Positions 18,226-26,981 are shown, counted from the first letter of the stretch. The stretch: DNA of 64,000 nucleotides from an uncultured Bacilli bacterium (GCA_934183165.1 CAKPRZ010000002.1:103501-167500); one strand, 5' to 3'. Program-made: numbers and translations. Notes: generated by a model from the letters alone, not told the origin.

Positions 18226-19209
18226 ATGAAAGATATAGGAATAGATTTAGGGACAGCTAACATATTAATTTATGTTAAAGGTGAAGGTATAGTACTTAAT
18301 GAACCTAGTGTTGTTGCAATTGATACTGACAGTAAAACTGTCTTAGCAATAGGTCATGAAGCAAATGAGATGTTAGGCAGGACTCCTGGAAAGGTAAAGG
18401 CAATAAAGCCACTTAAAGATGGTGTTATAGCGGATTTTGATTATACTGAAATTATGCTTACAAAATATATAAAGAAAATAAAAGGACGAGGTATTTTATC
18501 AAAGCCTAGGATATTGATTTGTTGTCCATCCAATATTACATCAGTTGAAAAAAATGCCATAAGAGAAGTTGCAGAAAATCTTGGAGCAAAAAAAGTCTTT
18601 GTAGAAGAAGAACCTAAAGTAGCAGCAATAGGTGCCGGCATGGATATTTCAAAACCAAGTGGTAATATGGTAATAGATATAGGTGGAGGTACTACTGATA
18701 TAGCTGTTTTATCATTAGGAGGAATAGTAACAAGTCAATCTTTAAAAGTGGCGGGTAATTCATTTGATAATGCTATAATAGAATATGTGAAAAATGAACA
18801 TGATCTGTTAATTGGTGAGAAAACTGCAGAGGACTTAAAATTTAATATTGGAGCAGTTTATAATGGCGATAAAAATAATAAAATAGAAGTTAAGGGAAGA
18901 AACTTAAAGAAAGGGTTACCTTCTACAATTGAAATAACAGAAAAAGAATTAGAAGAAGCATTAAATCCACTTGCTATGGAAATAGTAAAAAAGACCAAAT
19001 CTGTACTTGAAAAAACACCACCAGAATTATCAGCAGATATATATGATAAAGGAATAGTTTTAACAGGAGGAGGGGCTTTAATAAAAGGTTTACCAGAATT
19101 GTTTGAACAAGAGTTGAAAATACCTATTTTTATTTCAGAAAGTCCTCTCACTTGCGTAGCCGAAGGATGCGGAATATTACTATCGAATTTAGATTTAATT
19201 GATTATTAA
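18226..19209 (+). CDS. mbl: MreB-family actin, Mbl-like
   Basis: A 327-residue bacterial actin that forms curved membrane filaments and guides wall synthesis along the cell side. It begins KDIGIDLGTANILIYVKGEG and has the phosphate loops MVIDIGGGTTDIAVLSLGG and GIVLTGGGALIKGLPEL. Position after spoIIQ, as mbl in Bacillus (spoIIID is missing between them), suggests the Mbl paralogue. A good GAGGAGG site lies upstream. The window shows no mreC or mreD. Confidence 0.93.
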   Translation: MKDIGIDLGTANILIYVKGEGIVLNEPSVVAIDTDSKTVLAIGHEANEMLGRTPGKVKAIKPLKDGVIADFDYTEIMLTKYIKKIKGRGILSKPRILICCPSNITSVEKNAIREVAENLGAKKVFVEEEPKVAAIGAGMDISKPSGNMVIDIGGGTTDIAVLSLGGIVTSQSLKVAGNSFDNAIIEYVKNEHDLLIGEKTAEDLKFNIGAVYNGDKNNKIEVKGRNLKKGLPSTIEITEKELEEALNPLAMEIVKKTKSVLEKTPPELSADIYDKGIVLTGGGALIKGLPELFEQELKIPIFISESPLTCVAEGCGILLSNLDLIDY

Positions 19210-19240
19210 AAAGTTAAATGTAATAGTTTAACTTTTTTTG
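19209..19240 (+). terminator. Terminator after mbl
   Basis: A ten-bp AAAAGTTAAA/TTTAACTTTT stem with an eight-base loop and a T-run starts at the mbl stop codon. Confidence 0.8.
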
Positions 19241-19247
19241 CTATTTA

Positions 19248-19256
19248 TGGTATAAT
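19248..19256 (+). promoter_or_regulatory. Extended -10 element of the tagO promoter
   Basis: TGGTATAAT fits the extended -10 form TGnTATAAT. The -35 would fall in the mbl terminator and is weak, as extended -10 promoters allow. Confidence 0.5.
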
Positions 19257-19274
19257 CTATTTGGAGTGATTTGT

Positions 19275-20360
19275 ATGTTTGCAAAAGAAATTGATTATAT
19301 TTTATTGATAGTTTCAACAACATTCATTTTTACAGCACTTATCATGCCCTTTATTTCAAAAATAGCAAAGCATATAGGTGCTATTGATATGCCAGGAGCA
19401 CGTCATATTCATAAAGTGCCAACTCCTAGATTGGGTGGCTTAGGTATTTATTTCGGATTTTTATTTGCATATATGATTTTTGGTATTAATAGTATTCAAA
19501 TGAATTCTGTGCTAATTGGAAGTTCTATTATAATTATTACAGGTATGATTGATGATATTAAACCAATTAAATCATGGCATAAATTAATTGGTCAGATTTT
19601 AGCCGCGTTAACTATTATATTTTATGGAAAGATATTGCTAAGTAATGCAACAGCATTTGGCTTTAATGTAGAATTTGGACTTTTTGCGTATCCAATAACT
19701 CTTATTTTTATTGTTGGATGTATAAACATTATTAATTTAATCGACGGACTAGATGGATTAAGTGCAGGAATAACTTCTATTTTCTTTATAACCATTGTTG
19801 TTATTTCTTATTTTCAGGGTAAAATGGATAGTTTAGCTGTTACTTTAGCTGTTATTATGCTTGGAGCAACATTAGGATTTTTATTACATAACTTTTCTCC
19901 TGCTAAAATATTTGCTGGAGATACGGGCTCTATGTTTATGGGATTTATCATTTCTGTTGTTGCTTTGTTAGGTTTTAAAGGAACAATGTTAACATCTCTT
20001 GTAGTACCGCTTTTGATACTTGCTATTCCTATATTGGATACATTATTTGCAATTATTAGAAGATTATTAAAAAAACAACCGATTTTTACTGCAGACAAAG
20101 AACATATGCATCATCAATTTCTAAAAATGAATTTTTCTCCTAGAACAACCGTGTTAATTGTTTATGGAATTAATATTTTATTTTCTCTGGCATCAGTTTT
20201 TTATGTGTTAAGAGATCCAGTAATGGGTAAGATTTTGTATATTGTATTATTTTTCTTAGTCCTAACATTTGTTTTAAACACGGGAATTATTTCTGATAAA
20301 GTAAGTGATAAAGTTAAAAATATAGAAAAAAGAGGATTAAGGAAAAAGAGAAATAAATAG
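19275..20360 (+). CDS. tagO: Undecaprenyl-phosphate GlcNAc-1-phosphate transferase (TagO/WecA family)
   Basis: A 361-residue polytopic membrane enzyme of the MraY/WecA family that starts teichoic acid or other surface-glycan synthesis on undecaprenyl phosphate. Motifs are the GMIDDIKPIKSWHKL loop, INLIDGLDGLSAGI and FAGDTGSMFMG, with the family's late loop KEHMHHQF. The ATG at 19275 is preferred because GGAGTGA lies upstream; the frame extends three codons to a GTG. MraY is less likely because the gene is not in a division cluster. The agr genes follow. Confidence 0.9.
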   Translation: MFAKEIDYILLIVSTTFIFTALIMPFISKIAKHIGAIDMPGARHIHKVPTPRLGGLGIYFGFLFAYMIFGINSIQMNSVLIGSSIIIITGMIDDIKPIKSWHKLIGQILAALTIIFYGKILLSNATAFGFNVEFGLFAYPITLIFIVGCINIINLIDGLDGLSAGITSIFFITIVVISYFQGKMDSLAVTLAVIMLGATLGFLLHNFSPAKIFAGDTGSMFMGFIISVVALLGFKGTMLTSLVVPLLILAIPILDTLFAIIRRLLKKQPIFTADKEHMHHQFLKMNFSPRTTVLIVYGINILFSLASVFYVLRDPVMGKILYIVLFFLVLTFVLNTGIISDKVSDKVKNIEKRGLRKKRNK

Positions 20361-20378
20361 TTTCTCTTTTGTTTTTTT
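20345..20378 (+). terminator. Terminator after tagO, abutting agrA
   Basis: AAAGAGAAA pairs with TTTCTCTTT across a seven-base loop and is followed by a T-run. The T-run ends exactly where the agrA ribosome site GAGGAG begins, leaving no room for a promoter between them. Confidence 0.75.
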
Positions 20379-20391
20379 GAGGAGTGGTAAT

Positions 20392-21123
20392 GTGTTAAAT
20401 TTTATTATTTGCGAAGATAATATAGATTTTAGAAAACATGAAAAGCAAATTGTTGATAATTTTATGATGAAATATGATATTGATTATAAATGTTATTTGT
20501 TTGATGAGTATGAAAAGGATTTTGAAGATATTGTTAAGAAGGATGTGGGTTTCAAAATTTATCTTTTAGATATTCAAACTAGAGCTGGCTCTGGTTTGGA
20601 TGCAGCCAGAATGATTAGAGAGGAATATGATGATTGGGTATCTATTATAATAATCATCACAGCATTTAATTCATTAAAATATGAAGCACTAGATAATAGA
20701 TTATATCTATTGGATTTTATTAGTAAATTAAACAAATGTGATGAAAAATTGACTGAAGACTTGGAACGTGCAATGAAACATTATGATAATAGAGAAAAGA
20801 CTTTATCATATGAATACAATCATGTTGTTACAAAAATAGAATTTAGACATATTATTTACATTGAAAAAGAATTGGATAGTAAAAGATGTGTAATTAAAAC
20901 TATATATGGTTCACAGTTTATAAATAAAAATCTAAATGAAACAGAACTGTTGCTTGATAATAGATTTATTAAAACAAGTAGAAGTATGATTGTTAATGTG
21001 GATTATATAAGAAAATATGACATGAAAGAAAATAAAATAATTTTTAAAAATGGTGATGTTAGTTACCAGATTTCTAGAAACAAAAAGAAGGAGTTAAAAG
21101 AATATGTTGGAATATGTTCTTAA
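20392..21123 (+). CDS. agrA: AgrA-type LytTR response regulator
   Basis: A 243-residue response regulator. The receiver domain (1-125) has the acidic pocket IICEDN and the phosphoacceptor Asp60 in IYLLDIQT. The C-terminal LytTR DNA-binding domain (about 140-243) contains FRHIIYIEKEL, FIKTSRSMIVNVDYI and KNGDVSYQISR. The start is GTG at 20392, eight bases after GAGGAG; a TTG in the same frame at 20377 is inside the terminator tail. It overlaps agrC by 20 bases. Together with AgrC, AgrB and AgrD it forms a complete peptide quorum-sensing system. Confidence 0.92.
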   Translation: MLNFIICEDNIDFRKHEKQIVDNFMMKYDIDYKCYLFDEYEKDFEDIVKKDVGFKIYLLDIQTRAGSGLDAARMIREEYDDWVSIIIIITAFNSLKYEALDNRLYLLDFISKLNKCDEKLTEDLERAMKHYDNREKTLSYEYNHVVTKIEFRHIIYIEKELDSKRCVIKTIYGSQFINKNLNETELLLDNRFIKTSRSMIVNVDYIRKYDMKENKIIFKNGDVSYQISRNKKKELKEYVGICS

Positions 21124-22393
21124 ATTTTTAACGTTTTTTATAACACCTACGGCAGGGTATTTTGTAATTAAAAATTTTGATATATCAAAAGAGGAACCTA
21201 ATAAATTTAAAGTAGCAATTGCAATATTATCTTTAGCACTTTTAAATTTTGGTGTTTATAATGTTAAGTATAATATTGCAATTAGTATAATTACTTTTCT
21301 GTTTAGTATTTTTGTATATAAAGTACTGTTCAATACAAAGATCATAGAAACAACAATGGCAGTAATTATATTGTTTGTATTATTAACACTTGGTGATGTG
21401 ATAGCATCGTTTATGCTTGTTCCTTTTGTAGATGCCGCAAAACTTCGAAATAACGCTATAGCAATGAGCATTGGTAATATTTTAGTAGCAATCATAACAG
21501 TATTAGTTTCACGACATAAAATTGTGAAATCGAATAGTGTTAAGTTTATTAAGAAAAGTGAAAATAGTCAAATTGTTAAAACATTGATTTTTTCTGCACT
21601 ATTAGTTTCGTTGCTTCTTGCATTAATGTACATAATATCGGTTAATTATAAGTTGATACAAGAATATATTGTTGCAGTTTTGATTATGACTGGATTAATT
21701 ATATTATTTTTATTATATGTTAGAGAAAATAATGGAAGAATTCAGTTTGAAAATAAATATAAAGAAATGTTAGAATATTCAAAAACATTCGAAGATATAA
21801 TCGACAATGATAAACTACTAATCCATGAATATAAAAATCAACTTGCAGCTATTCAAAGTATGTCTAATATTAAACAGGTTAAATCGTATATTAATAATAT
21901 ATTAGATTGTTCAGATAAAATTAGTAAAGCATATATTGAAGATTTGAAATATTTACCTAAAGGTGGTATTAAAGGTACAATATATTATAAAATTGTAGTT
22001 GCAACTAATAAAAAGCTTAATGTAACTTTAAATGTAAGTAAAAATGTAAAGGATGTTAAATTAAGTGATGAAAAGACTATAGAATGCTTAATTCAAGCAT
22101 TAGGTATTTGCCTTGATAATGCTATAGAAGCTAGTGAAACATCAAAAGATAAAAATTTATCAATAGAAATATATATGTTAAAGCATGAAATTAATGTTGT
22201 TATATGTAATACATTTGATGAACAACGAGTAAACTTGAATAAAATAGAAAATAAAGGATATTCAACTAAAGGAAAAGGTAGAGGTAATGGATTATATTTC
22301 CTATCTAAAATTGTTAATTCTCAAAAAAATATTTCTACTAATTGGAGCATATTGAATCAATATTTTGTTAGAAAAATTATAATCAAATTATAA
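21104..22393 (+). CDS. agrC: AgrC-type receptor histidine kinase
   Basis: A 429-residue sensor kinase. The first 215 residues hold six or seven membrane helices that would bind the cyclic peptide. A coiled region then carries LLIHEYKNQLAAIQSMSN, the likely phosphorylated His motif of this class. The C-terminal GHKL ATPase has the N-box ICLDNAIEAS and the G-box GRGNGLYFLSKIV. The gene overlaps agrA, so the two are translationally coupled. Unusual for agr loci, agrC and agrA point toward agrBD and not away with them. The order is regulator first, kinase second. Confidence 0.9.
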   Translation: MLEYVLKFLTFFITPTAGYFVIKNFDISKEEPNKFKVAIAILSLALLNFGVYNVKYNIAISIITFLFSIFVYKVLFNTKIIETTMAVIILFVLLTLGDVIASFMLVPFVDAAKLRNNAIAMSIGNILVAIITVLVSRHKIVKSNSVKFIKKSENSQIVKTLIFSALLVSLLLALMYIISVNYKLIQEYIVAVLIMTGLIILFLLYVRENNGRIQFENKYKEMLEYSKTFEDIIDNDKLLIHEYKNQLAAIQSMSNIKQVKSYINNILDCSDKISKAYIEDLKYLPKGGIKGTIYYKIVVATNKKLNVTLNVSKNVKDVKLSDEKTIECLIQALGICLDNAIEASETSKDKNLSIEIYMLKHEINVVICNTFDEQRVNLNKIENKGYSTKGKGRGNGLYFLSKIVNSQKNISTNWSILNQYFVRKIIIKL

Positions 22394-22430
22394 AAGAATC
22401 AAATGATATGATATTTTATATTTATTATTA

Positions 22431-22460
22431 AAAAGTAGACTAAATATCTAGTCTACTTTT
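22431..22460. terminator. Bidirectional terminator between agrC and agrD
   Basis: A perfect 11-bp stem AAAAGTAGACT/AGTCTACTTTT with an eight-base loop lies between the converging genes. A-run on one side and T-run on the other let it serve both strands. Confidence 0.85.
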
Positions 22461-22483
22461 ATCATATTATTGCATTTGTTTTA

Positions 22484-22603
22484 TTAGTCCATAAATTTTG
22501 GCGCTTGTGGTTCATCAACAAATAACCAGGTGCATCCTAAACATGCAGCAGTTGAAGCTAACATTGCAATTGAAGCTAAAGCTACAGAGAAAAATTTTTT
22601 CAT
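22484..22603 (-). CDS. agrD: AgrD cyclic autoinducer peptide precursor
   Basis: A 39-codon gene below most ORF cut-offs. The N-terminal part is an amphipathic membrane leader (MKKFFSVALASIAML). The core holds two cysteines, CLGC then TWLF, and the tail is VDEPQAPKFMD. A Cys followed by a Trp and aromatic residues, then an acidic DEP.AP tail, is the standard AgrD pattern, with ring closure by a thiolactone from Cys24 to about Phe28 or Val29 (inferred). The ribosome site AAGGAGG is strong. It lies 43 bases after agrB on the same strand. Confidence 0.88.
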   Translation of the reverse strand: MKKFFSVALASIAMLASTAACLGCTWLFVDEPQAPKFMD

Positions 22604-22646
22604 TTGGGCCTCCTTTTTATTCTATATAAAAATGCGATTTGCATTT

Positions 22647-23240
22647 TTAACAATTTTTATAATTATTAAAGGGCATTTTAAATAAACGATATGTAATTGG
22701 ATTAATCAGTATTGCTTCAATTATTAATGATGTAAATAATGTATTTACAATTAATTGATTTTTTATTATAAATATCATTATTATATAAGTAACAGATAAT
22801 ATAGAAGCAGCTAATTTTCTATATTTTCTTTTTTTAGCGTTAGTTAATGGCCTTTTTATTGTATCAGCGGGTGCAAATATTAAATAATCTATAAAACATA
22901 AGATACATATAGCTGATTTTATATAAATATTTATGTTAAATTTTGAAAATGTAAAAGTTAAACCAAATATAAAAATTATTGATGAAATTAAACAGGTACT
23001 GCTTTTATCTGCGTGCATACCAAATGCTGGATATCTTATTATATTTAAAAATATCAGAACCAGAATAATTGGTTTTAAAATATCAAATATTATTGATAAT
23101 ATAATGATTATAATTAACTTAGTAATAGTTAAATATATTCCTTCTAAACCATATTTAATTTTTTCTAAATCTATAGCTGTATAATTATTGTTATATTTAG
23201 TTATATATTTAACAGAATTTGTTAAAAACATATTTTTCAT
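22647..23240 (-). CDS. agrB: AgrB-type autoinducer peptide-processing membrane protease
   Basis: A 197-residue membrane endopeptidase that trims AgrD and closes its thiolactone. The conserved AgrB core RYPAFGMHADKSSTC carries the catalytic His and Cys, and FAPADTIKRPLTNAKKR is the second family signature. Four to six membrane helices are predicted. The start is set at the third in-frame ATG (23240), where AAAGGA lies six bases upstream; the longer frame starts at 23276 without a ribosome site. It precedes agrD, the normal order. Confidence 0.9.
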   Translation of the reverse strand: MKNMFLTNSVKYITKYNNNYTAIDLEKIKYGLEGIYLTITKLIIIIILSIIFDILKPIILVLIFLNIIRYPAFGMHADKSSTCLISSIIFIFGLTFTFSKFNINIYIKSAICILCFIDYLIFAPADTIKRPLTNAKKRKYRKLAASILSVTYIIMIFIIKNQLIVNTLFTSLIIEAILINPITYRLFKMPFNNYKNC

Positions 23241-23306
23241 TTTCATTCCTTTACTTTCTTTTTCAAGTATAATCATTTATTGATAAAAAATACGATATTT
23301 CTTTTT

Positions 23307-23347
23307 ATTGTAAGTAATTGTAATTAATATTTTTAATACTTTACAAT
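23307..23347. promoter_or_regulatory. Repeated TTACAAT/ATTGTAA heptamers between agrB and cspA
   Basis: ATTGTAA occurs at 23307 and 23317 (one helical turn apart, direct) and TTACAAT at 23341. The 10-bp spacing resembles the paired sites bound by LytTR regulators, so AgrA could act here on agrBD. On the plus strand TTGTAA at 23318 and TACAAT at 23342 (18-base spacer) could be the cspA promoter, giving a leader of about 150 bases. Both readings are inference. Confidence 0.3.
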
Positions 23348-23502
23348 AAGTAAACTATTTGTCTAAAAAAGTCCTAAAAAGGACCAATTAGAGAAATCGA
23401 CAAATTTTTACTCATATATTTGTTACTATGTTTTTGCGTAAAAAAATTACATAATCACTTATATTACATGCGCAGTGAAATTAGGATAGGAAGGTGAGGT
23501 GT

Positions 23503-23730
23503 ATGGGTAAAGTGAGAGGAAGAGTGAAGTGGTTCAATAATGAAAAAGGATACGGATTTATTGAATATAAAGAAAATGAAGATATATTTGTTCATTATTC
23601 TGCAATTAGTCAAGAAGGATATAAGAGCTTATCAGAAGGACAATATGTTGAATTTAATTTAGTCGAAACTTCTAAAGGTTATCAAGCTTTAGATGTTGTC
23701 GTAATAAAAGAAGTGGCTACCTCAAAATAG
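23503..23730 (+). CDS. cspA: Cold shock protein, CspA family
   Basis: A 75-residue single OB-fold RNA chaperone. RNP1 is KGYGFIEY and RNP2 is DIFVHYSAI. The start ATG at 23503 follows AAGGTGAGG. About 260 bases separate it from agrB; the likely leader contains a small GTCC/GGAC hairpin (23371-23384), in line with the long structured leaders of cold-shock mRNAs. It has its own terminator and is monocistronic. Confidence 0.93.
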   Translation: MGKVRGRVKWFNNEKGYGFIEYKENEDIFVHYSAISQEGYKSLSEGQYVEFNLVETSKGYQALDVVVIKEVATSK

Positions 23731-23742
23731 GTGGCTTTTTTA
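23715..23742 (+). terminator. Terminator overlapping the 3' end of cspA
   Basis: GGCTACCT pairs with AGGTGGCT (two wobble pairs, six-base loop) and a T-run follows. The stop codon is in the loop region. Confidence 0.75.
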
Positions 23743-23781
23743 TTACTTTTATGTTATTATATAAATAGGGAGGATGATGAT

Positions 23782-24309
23782 ATGGAAATTATAATTAGAG
23801 GAGATAAATTAAAAGTTACTCAAGCTATTAGTGATTACATTAATGACAAAATGAGTAGGTTAGAAAAGTATATAGATGATTATGATAATGTAAGAGCTAA
23901 TGTAGTAATTAAAGTTAAAAATCATAGTCAAAAAGTCGAAGTAACAATACCACTTAAGAAATTTATTTTAAGAGCTGAAGAATCACAAGAAGATGTTTAT
24001 GCAGCAGTAGATGTTATTGTTGACAAAATAGAAAGACAGATAAGAAAAAATAAAACAAAGTTACAGTCTAAAAAAATCAAGGGAACAAAGGATATTGTTA
24101 TTGATTCTATAGCTGATTACGATGAAGAAGAAACAAAAATTGTAAAAAGAAAAAAAATAGAAGTTAAACCGATGAGTGAAGAAGAGGCAATTATACAAAT
24201 GGAACTTTTAGGTCATAATTTTTACTTATTTAAAGATGCTAATACATTGCAACCTACATTGGTTTATAAGAGAACTGACAATGACTATGGAGTTATTGAA
24301 ACAGAATAA
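23782..24309 (+). CDS. hpf: Ribosome hibernation promoting factor, long form
   Basis: A 175-residue long HPF that dimerises 70S ribosomes into inactive 100S particles. The N-terminal S30AE domain spans 1-95 and the C-terminal dimerisation domain about 118-175 (KPMSEEEAIIQMELLGHNFYL, then the TDNDYGVIE end). The ATG at 23782 is chosen because GGGAGG lies eight bases upstream; upstream codons in the frame overlap the cspA terminator. hpf next to secA is the standard Bacilli order. Confidence 0.94.
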   Translation: MEIIIRGDKLKVTQAISDYINDKMSRLEKYIDDYDNVRANVVIKVKNHSQKVEVTIPLKKFILRAEESQEDVYAAVDVIVDKIERQIRKNKTKLQSKKIKGTKDIVIDSIADYDEEETKIVKRKKIEVKPMSEEEAIIQMELLGHNFYLFKDANTLQPTLVYKRTDNDYGVIETE

Positions 24310-24328
24310 AATTAGTTAAAATTGCTTA

Positions 24329-24365
24329 AAAAAAGGAATAATACTTTAAAATTCCTTTTTTATTT
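24329..24365 (+). terminator. Terminator after hpf
   Basis: AAAAAAGGAAT pairs perfectly with ATTCCTTTTTT across an 11-base loop. Confidence 0.8.
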
Positions 24366-24395
24366 GTTACAATAATTATTACAGGAGATGATGTT

Positions 24396-26888
24396 ATGAA
24401 CATATTAAAAAAATTATTTGATCATGAATATAAAGAGTTAAAAAAGTTCTCTTTAGTTGCAGACAAAATCGATGCACTAAATGAAGAATATATTAAATTG
24501 TCTGACTATGAATTACAAGCTAAGACAGATGAATTTAGAAAAAGATTAAAATCGGGTGAAACTCTAGATGATATTTTAGTAGAAGCTTTTGCAACGGCAA
24601 GAGAAGCATGTTTTAGAGTTATTGGTGAAAGACCATATTATGTACAGTTATTAGGTGCTATTGCTATTCACTATGGAAATATTGCTGAAATGAAAACTGG
24701 TGAAGGTAAAACATTAACTTCAGTTATGCCAGCGTATTTAAATGCATTAGGTGGTGAAGGTGTTCATATAGTTACTGTTAATGAATATCTTGCTGATCGT
24801 GATGCAAATTGGATGGGTAATATCCATAGATTTTTAGGACTTACAGTTGGTACAAATTTAAGAAGCTTATCTCCAAAGGAAAAACAAGAACAATATAATT
24901 GTGATATTTTATATACTACTAATAATGAATTAGGTTTTGATTACTTAAGAGATAATATGGTAGTAAAGAAAGAAAACCGTGTACAAAGGGGATTAAACTT
25001 TGCTATTATCGATGAAGTTGACTCTGTTTTAATAGATGAAGCTAGGACTCCACTTATTATCTCTGGTGGTGAAGTAAAAGGAAACAACTTATATATAGAT
25101 GCTGATTCTTTTGTAAAAAGATTAAAAGCAGAAGAAGATTATTTATATGATGAAAAAACAAAAACTGTAACATTAACAGATGAAGGTGTTAAGAAAGCAG
25201 AAAATAGTTTTAAATTAGATAATTTGTATGATTTATCTAATACAAATTTAGTTCATCACATAAACCAGGCTTTGAAAGCAAACTATGGAATGAGAAATGA
25301 TGTTGACTATGTTGTACAAGATGGTGAAGTTGTAATTGTAGATCAATTTACAGGACGTTTAATGAAAGGCCGTGCATTTAGTGATGGACTTCATCAAGCT
25401 ATTGAAGCAAAAGAAGGCGTTAAAATACAACAAGAAACAAAAACTCTTGCAACTATTACTTTCCAAAATTTATTTAGAATGTATAAGAAGCTTTCTGGTA
25501 TGACAGGAACCGCTAAAACAGAAGAAGAAGAATTTAGAAATATATATAATATGTTTGTAATACAGATCCCTACAAACAAAGAAGTTATTAGAGATGATGA
25601 ACCTGATTTAGTTTATGCTACACAAACAGGAAAGTACAAATCTCTAATAAATGAAATAGAGAGAAGATATGAAAAAGGACAACCAGTTTTGGTTGGTACA
25701 ATAGCTATTGAAACAAATGAATTAATAAGTTCAATGTTAAAAAAGAAAAAAATTCCTCATGAAGTATTGAATGCTAAAAACCATGCTCGTGAAGCAGAAA
25801 TAATAGCGAAAGCTGGAGAATTAAAATCTGTAACTATAGCGACAAATATGGCAGGTCGTGGAACAGATATTAAACTTAGTGAAGAAGTTAAAAAATTAGG
25901 TGGTCTTTGTGTATTAGGAACAGAAAGACATGAATCAAGACGTATTGATAATCAGTTACGTGGACGTTCTGGTCGTCAAGGAGATCCAGGATTTACTCAA
26001 TTCTATGTATCAATGGAAGATGATTTGATGGTTCGTTTTGGTACTGATAGAATAAAAAATATGTTACAGTCTTTAGGTCTTGCTGAAGATCAACCTATTC
26101 GTAGTAAAATGTTTACAAATGCAATCGCTACAGCTCAATCTAGAGTAGAAGGAAATAACTTTGATATAAGAAAACAACTTCTTCAATATGATGATGTTAT
26201 GAATAATCAAAGAGAAATAATGTATTCTAGAAGAAATGAAATTTTGGATAATGAGTCTATTCATGACACAATTTTAAAAACTATTAAAGATCATATTACA
26301 GATTTAGTTGAAGCTCACTTGTTCCCAGAAGGACATTTAACAGACAATGATATAAAAGAAATTGTTGATTATGCTAATGAAAAATTATTTAAGCAAACAT
26401 TAAAAATAGATGATGTCAATACTAAAAATACTGAAGAAGTTGTAGATATTATTTATAATATTGTTGTTGAAGAATATGAAGAAAAAATTAAGGAACTTCC
26501 AAAAGAAATAACTGATGAATTTGAAAAAGTTATTATGTTAAATATAATAGATCGTTATTGGACTGAACATATTAATACTATGTCTCATTTAAGAGAAGGA
26601 ATAGGACTTCGTGGTTATGCTCAAGACGATCCATTAAGAGCATATACTATGGAAGGCTTCGAATTGTTTGATCAAATGATGCAAAATATTGATAGAGATG
26701 TTACAGTACTTTTAGTTAAGTCTGAGATCACTCAAAACATTGAAAGAAAAGAAGTATCTAAAAAGCAAATAACAAATGATGGAAAAGATCACGTTAAGCA
26801 AACTCCAAAAAAGGTAAAAAAAATAGGTAGAAATGATCCTTGTCCTTGTGGTTCGGGAAAAAAATATAAAAATTGTTGTGGAAAGTAG
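24396..26888 (+). CDS. secA: Preprotein translocase ATPase SecA
   Basis: An 830-residue motor that pushes preproteins through SecYEG. The Walker A loop MKTGEGKTLTS, the DEAD-type IDEVDSVLIDEARTPLIISG and the AGRGTDIKL and GRSGRQGDPG motifs are all present. The C-terminal linker is Lys-rich and ends in the SEC-C zinc motif RNDPCPCGSGKKYKNCCGK. The last 15 codons recur three times downstream, each with a different upstream junction, so the present 3' end was probably supplied by an integrated element (see findings). The ribosome site is AGGAGATG. Confidence 0.97.
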   Translation: MNILKKLFDHEYKELKKFSLVADKIDALNEEYIKLSDYELQAKTDEFRKRLKSGETLDDILVEAFATAREACFRVIGERPYYVQLLGAIAIHYGNIAEMKTGEGKTLTSVMPAYLNALGGEGVHIVTVNEYLADRDANWMGNIHRFLGLTVGTNLRSLSPKEKQEQYNCDILYTTNNELGFDYLRDNMVVKKENRVQRGLNFAIIDEVDSVLIDEARTPLIISGGEVKGNNLYIDADSFVKRLKAEEDYLYDEKTKTVTLTDEGVKKAENSFKLDNLYDLSNTNLVHHINQALKANYGMRNDVDYVVQDGEVVIVDQFTGRLMKGRAFSDGLHQAIEAKEGVKIQQETKTLATITFQNLFRMYKKLSGMTGTAKTEEEEFRNIYNMFVIQIPTNKEVIRDDEPDLVYATQTGKYKSLINEIERRYEKGQPVLVGTIAIETNELISSMLKKKKIPHEVLNAKNHAREAEIIAKAGELKSVTIATNMAGRGTDIKLSEEVKKLGGLCVLGTERHESRRIDNQLRGRSGRQGDPGFTQFYVSMEDDLMVRFGTDRIKNMLQSLGLAEDQPIRSKMFTNAIATAQSRVEGNNFDIRKQLLQYDDVMNNQREIMYSRRNEILDNESIHDTILKTIKDHITDLVEAHLFPEGHLTDNDIKEIVDYANEKLFKQTLKIDDVNTKNTEEVVDIIYNIVVEEYEEKIKELPKEITDEFEKVIMLNIIDRYWTEHINTMSHLREGIGLRGYAQDDPLRAYTMEGFELFDQMMQNIDRDVTVLLVKSEITQNIERKEVSKKQITNDGKDHVKQTPKKVKKIGRNDPCPCGSGKKYKNCCGK

Positions 26889-26900
26889 CATAAAATAAGG
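26844..26900 (+). repeat. Putative attachment site: 3' end of secA, copy 0
   Basis: This stretch encodes CPCGSGKKYKNCCGK and the following GCATAAAATAAGG. It is shared with copies at 30145, 31605 and 32681. Here the sequence diverges after 26900, where the copies continue into a strong terminator. It is read as attL, the junction between secA and the first element. Inference from repeated structure plus the nearby integrase. Confidence 0.65.
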
Positions 26901-26981
26901 AAAAAGTTGAAATAAAAAAGGTAACAAATTTATTGTTTGTCAACCAATAAATAAAAATGTGGACAAAATCCATTGAAATTC

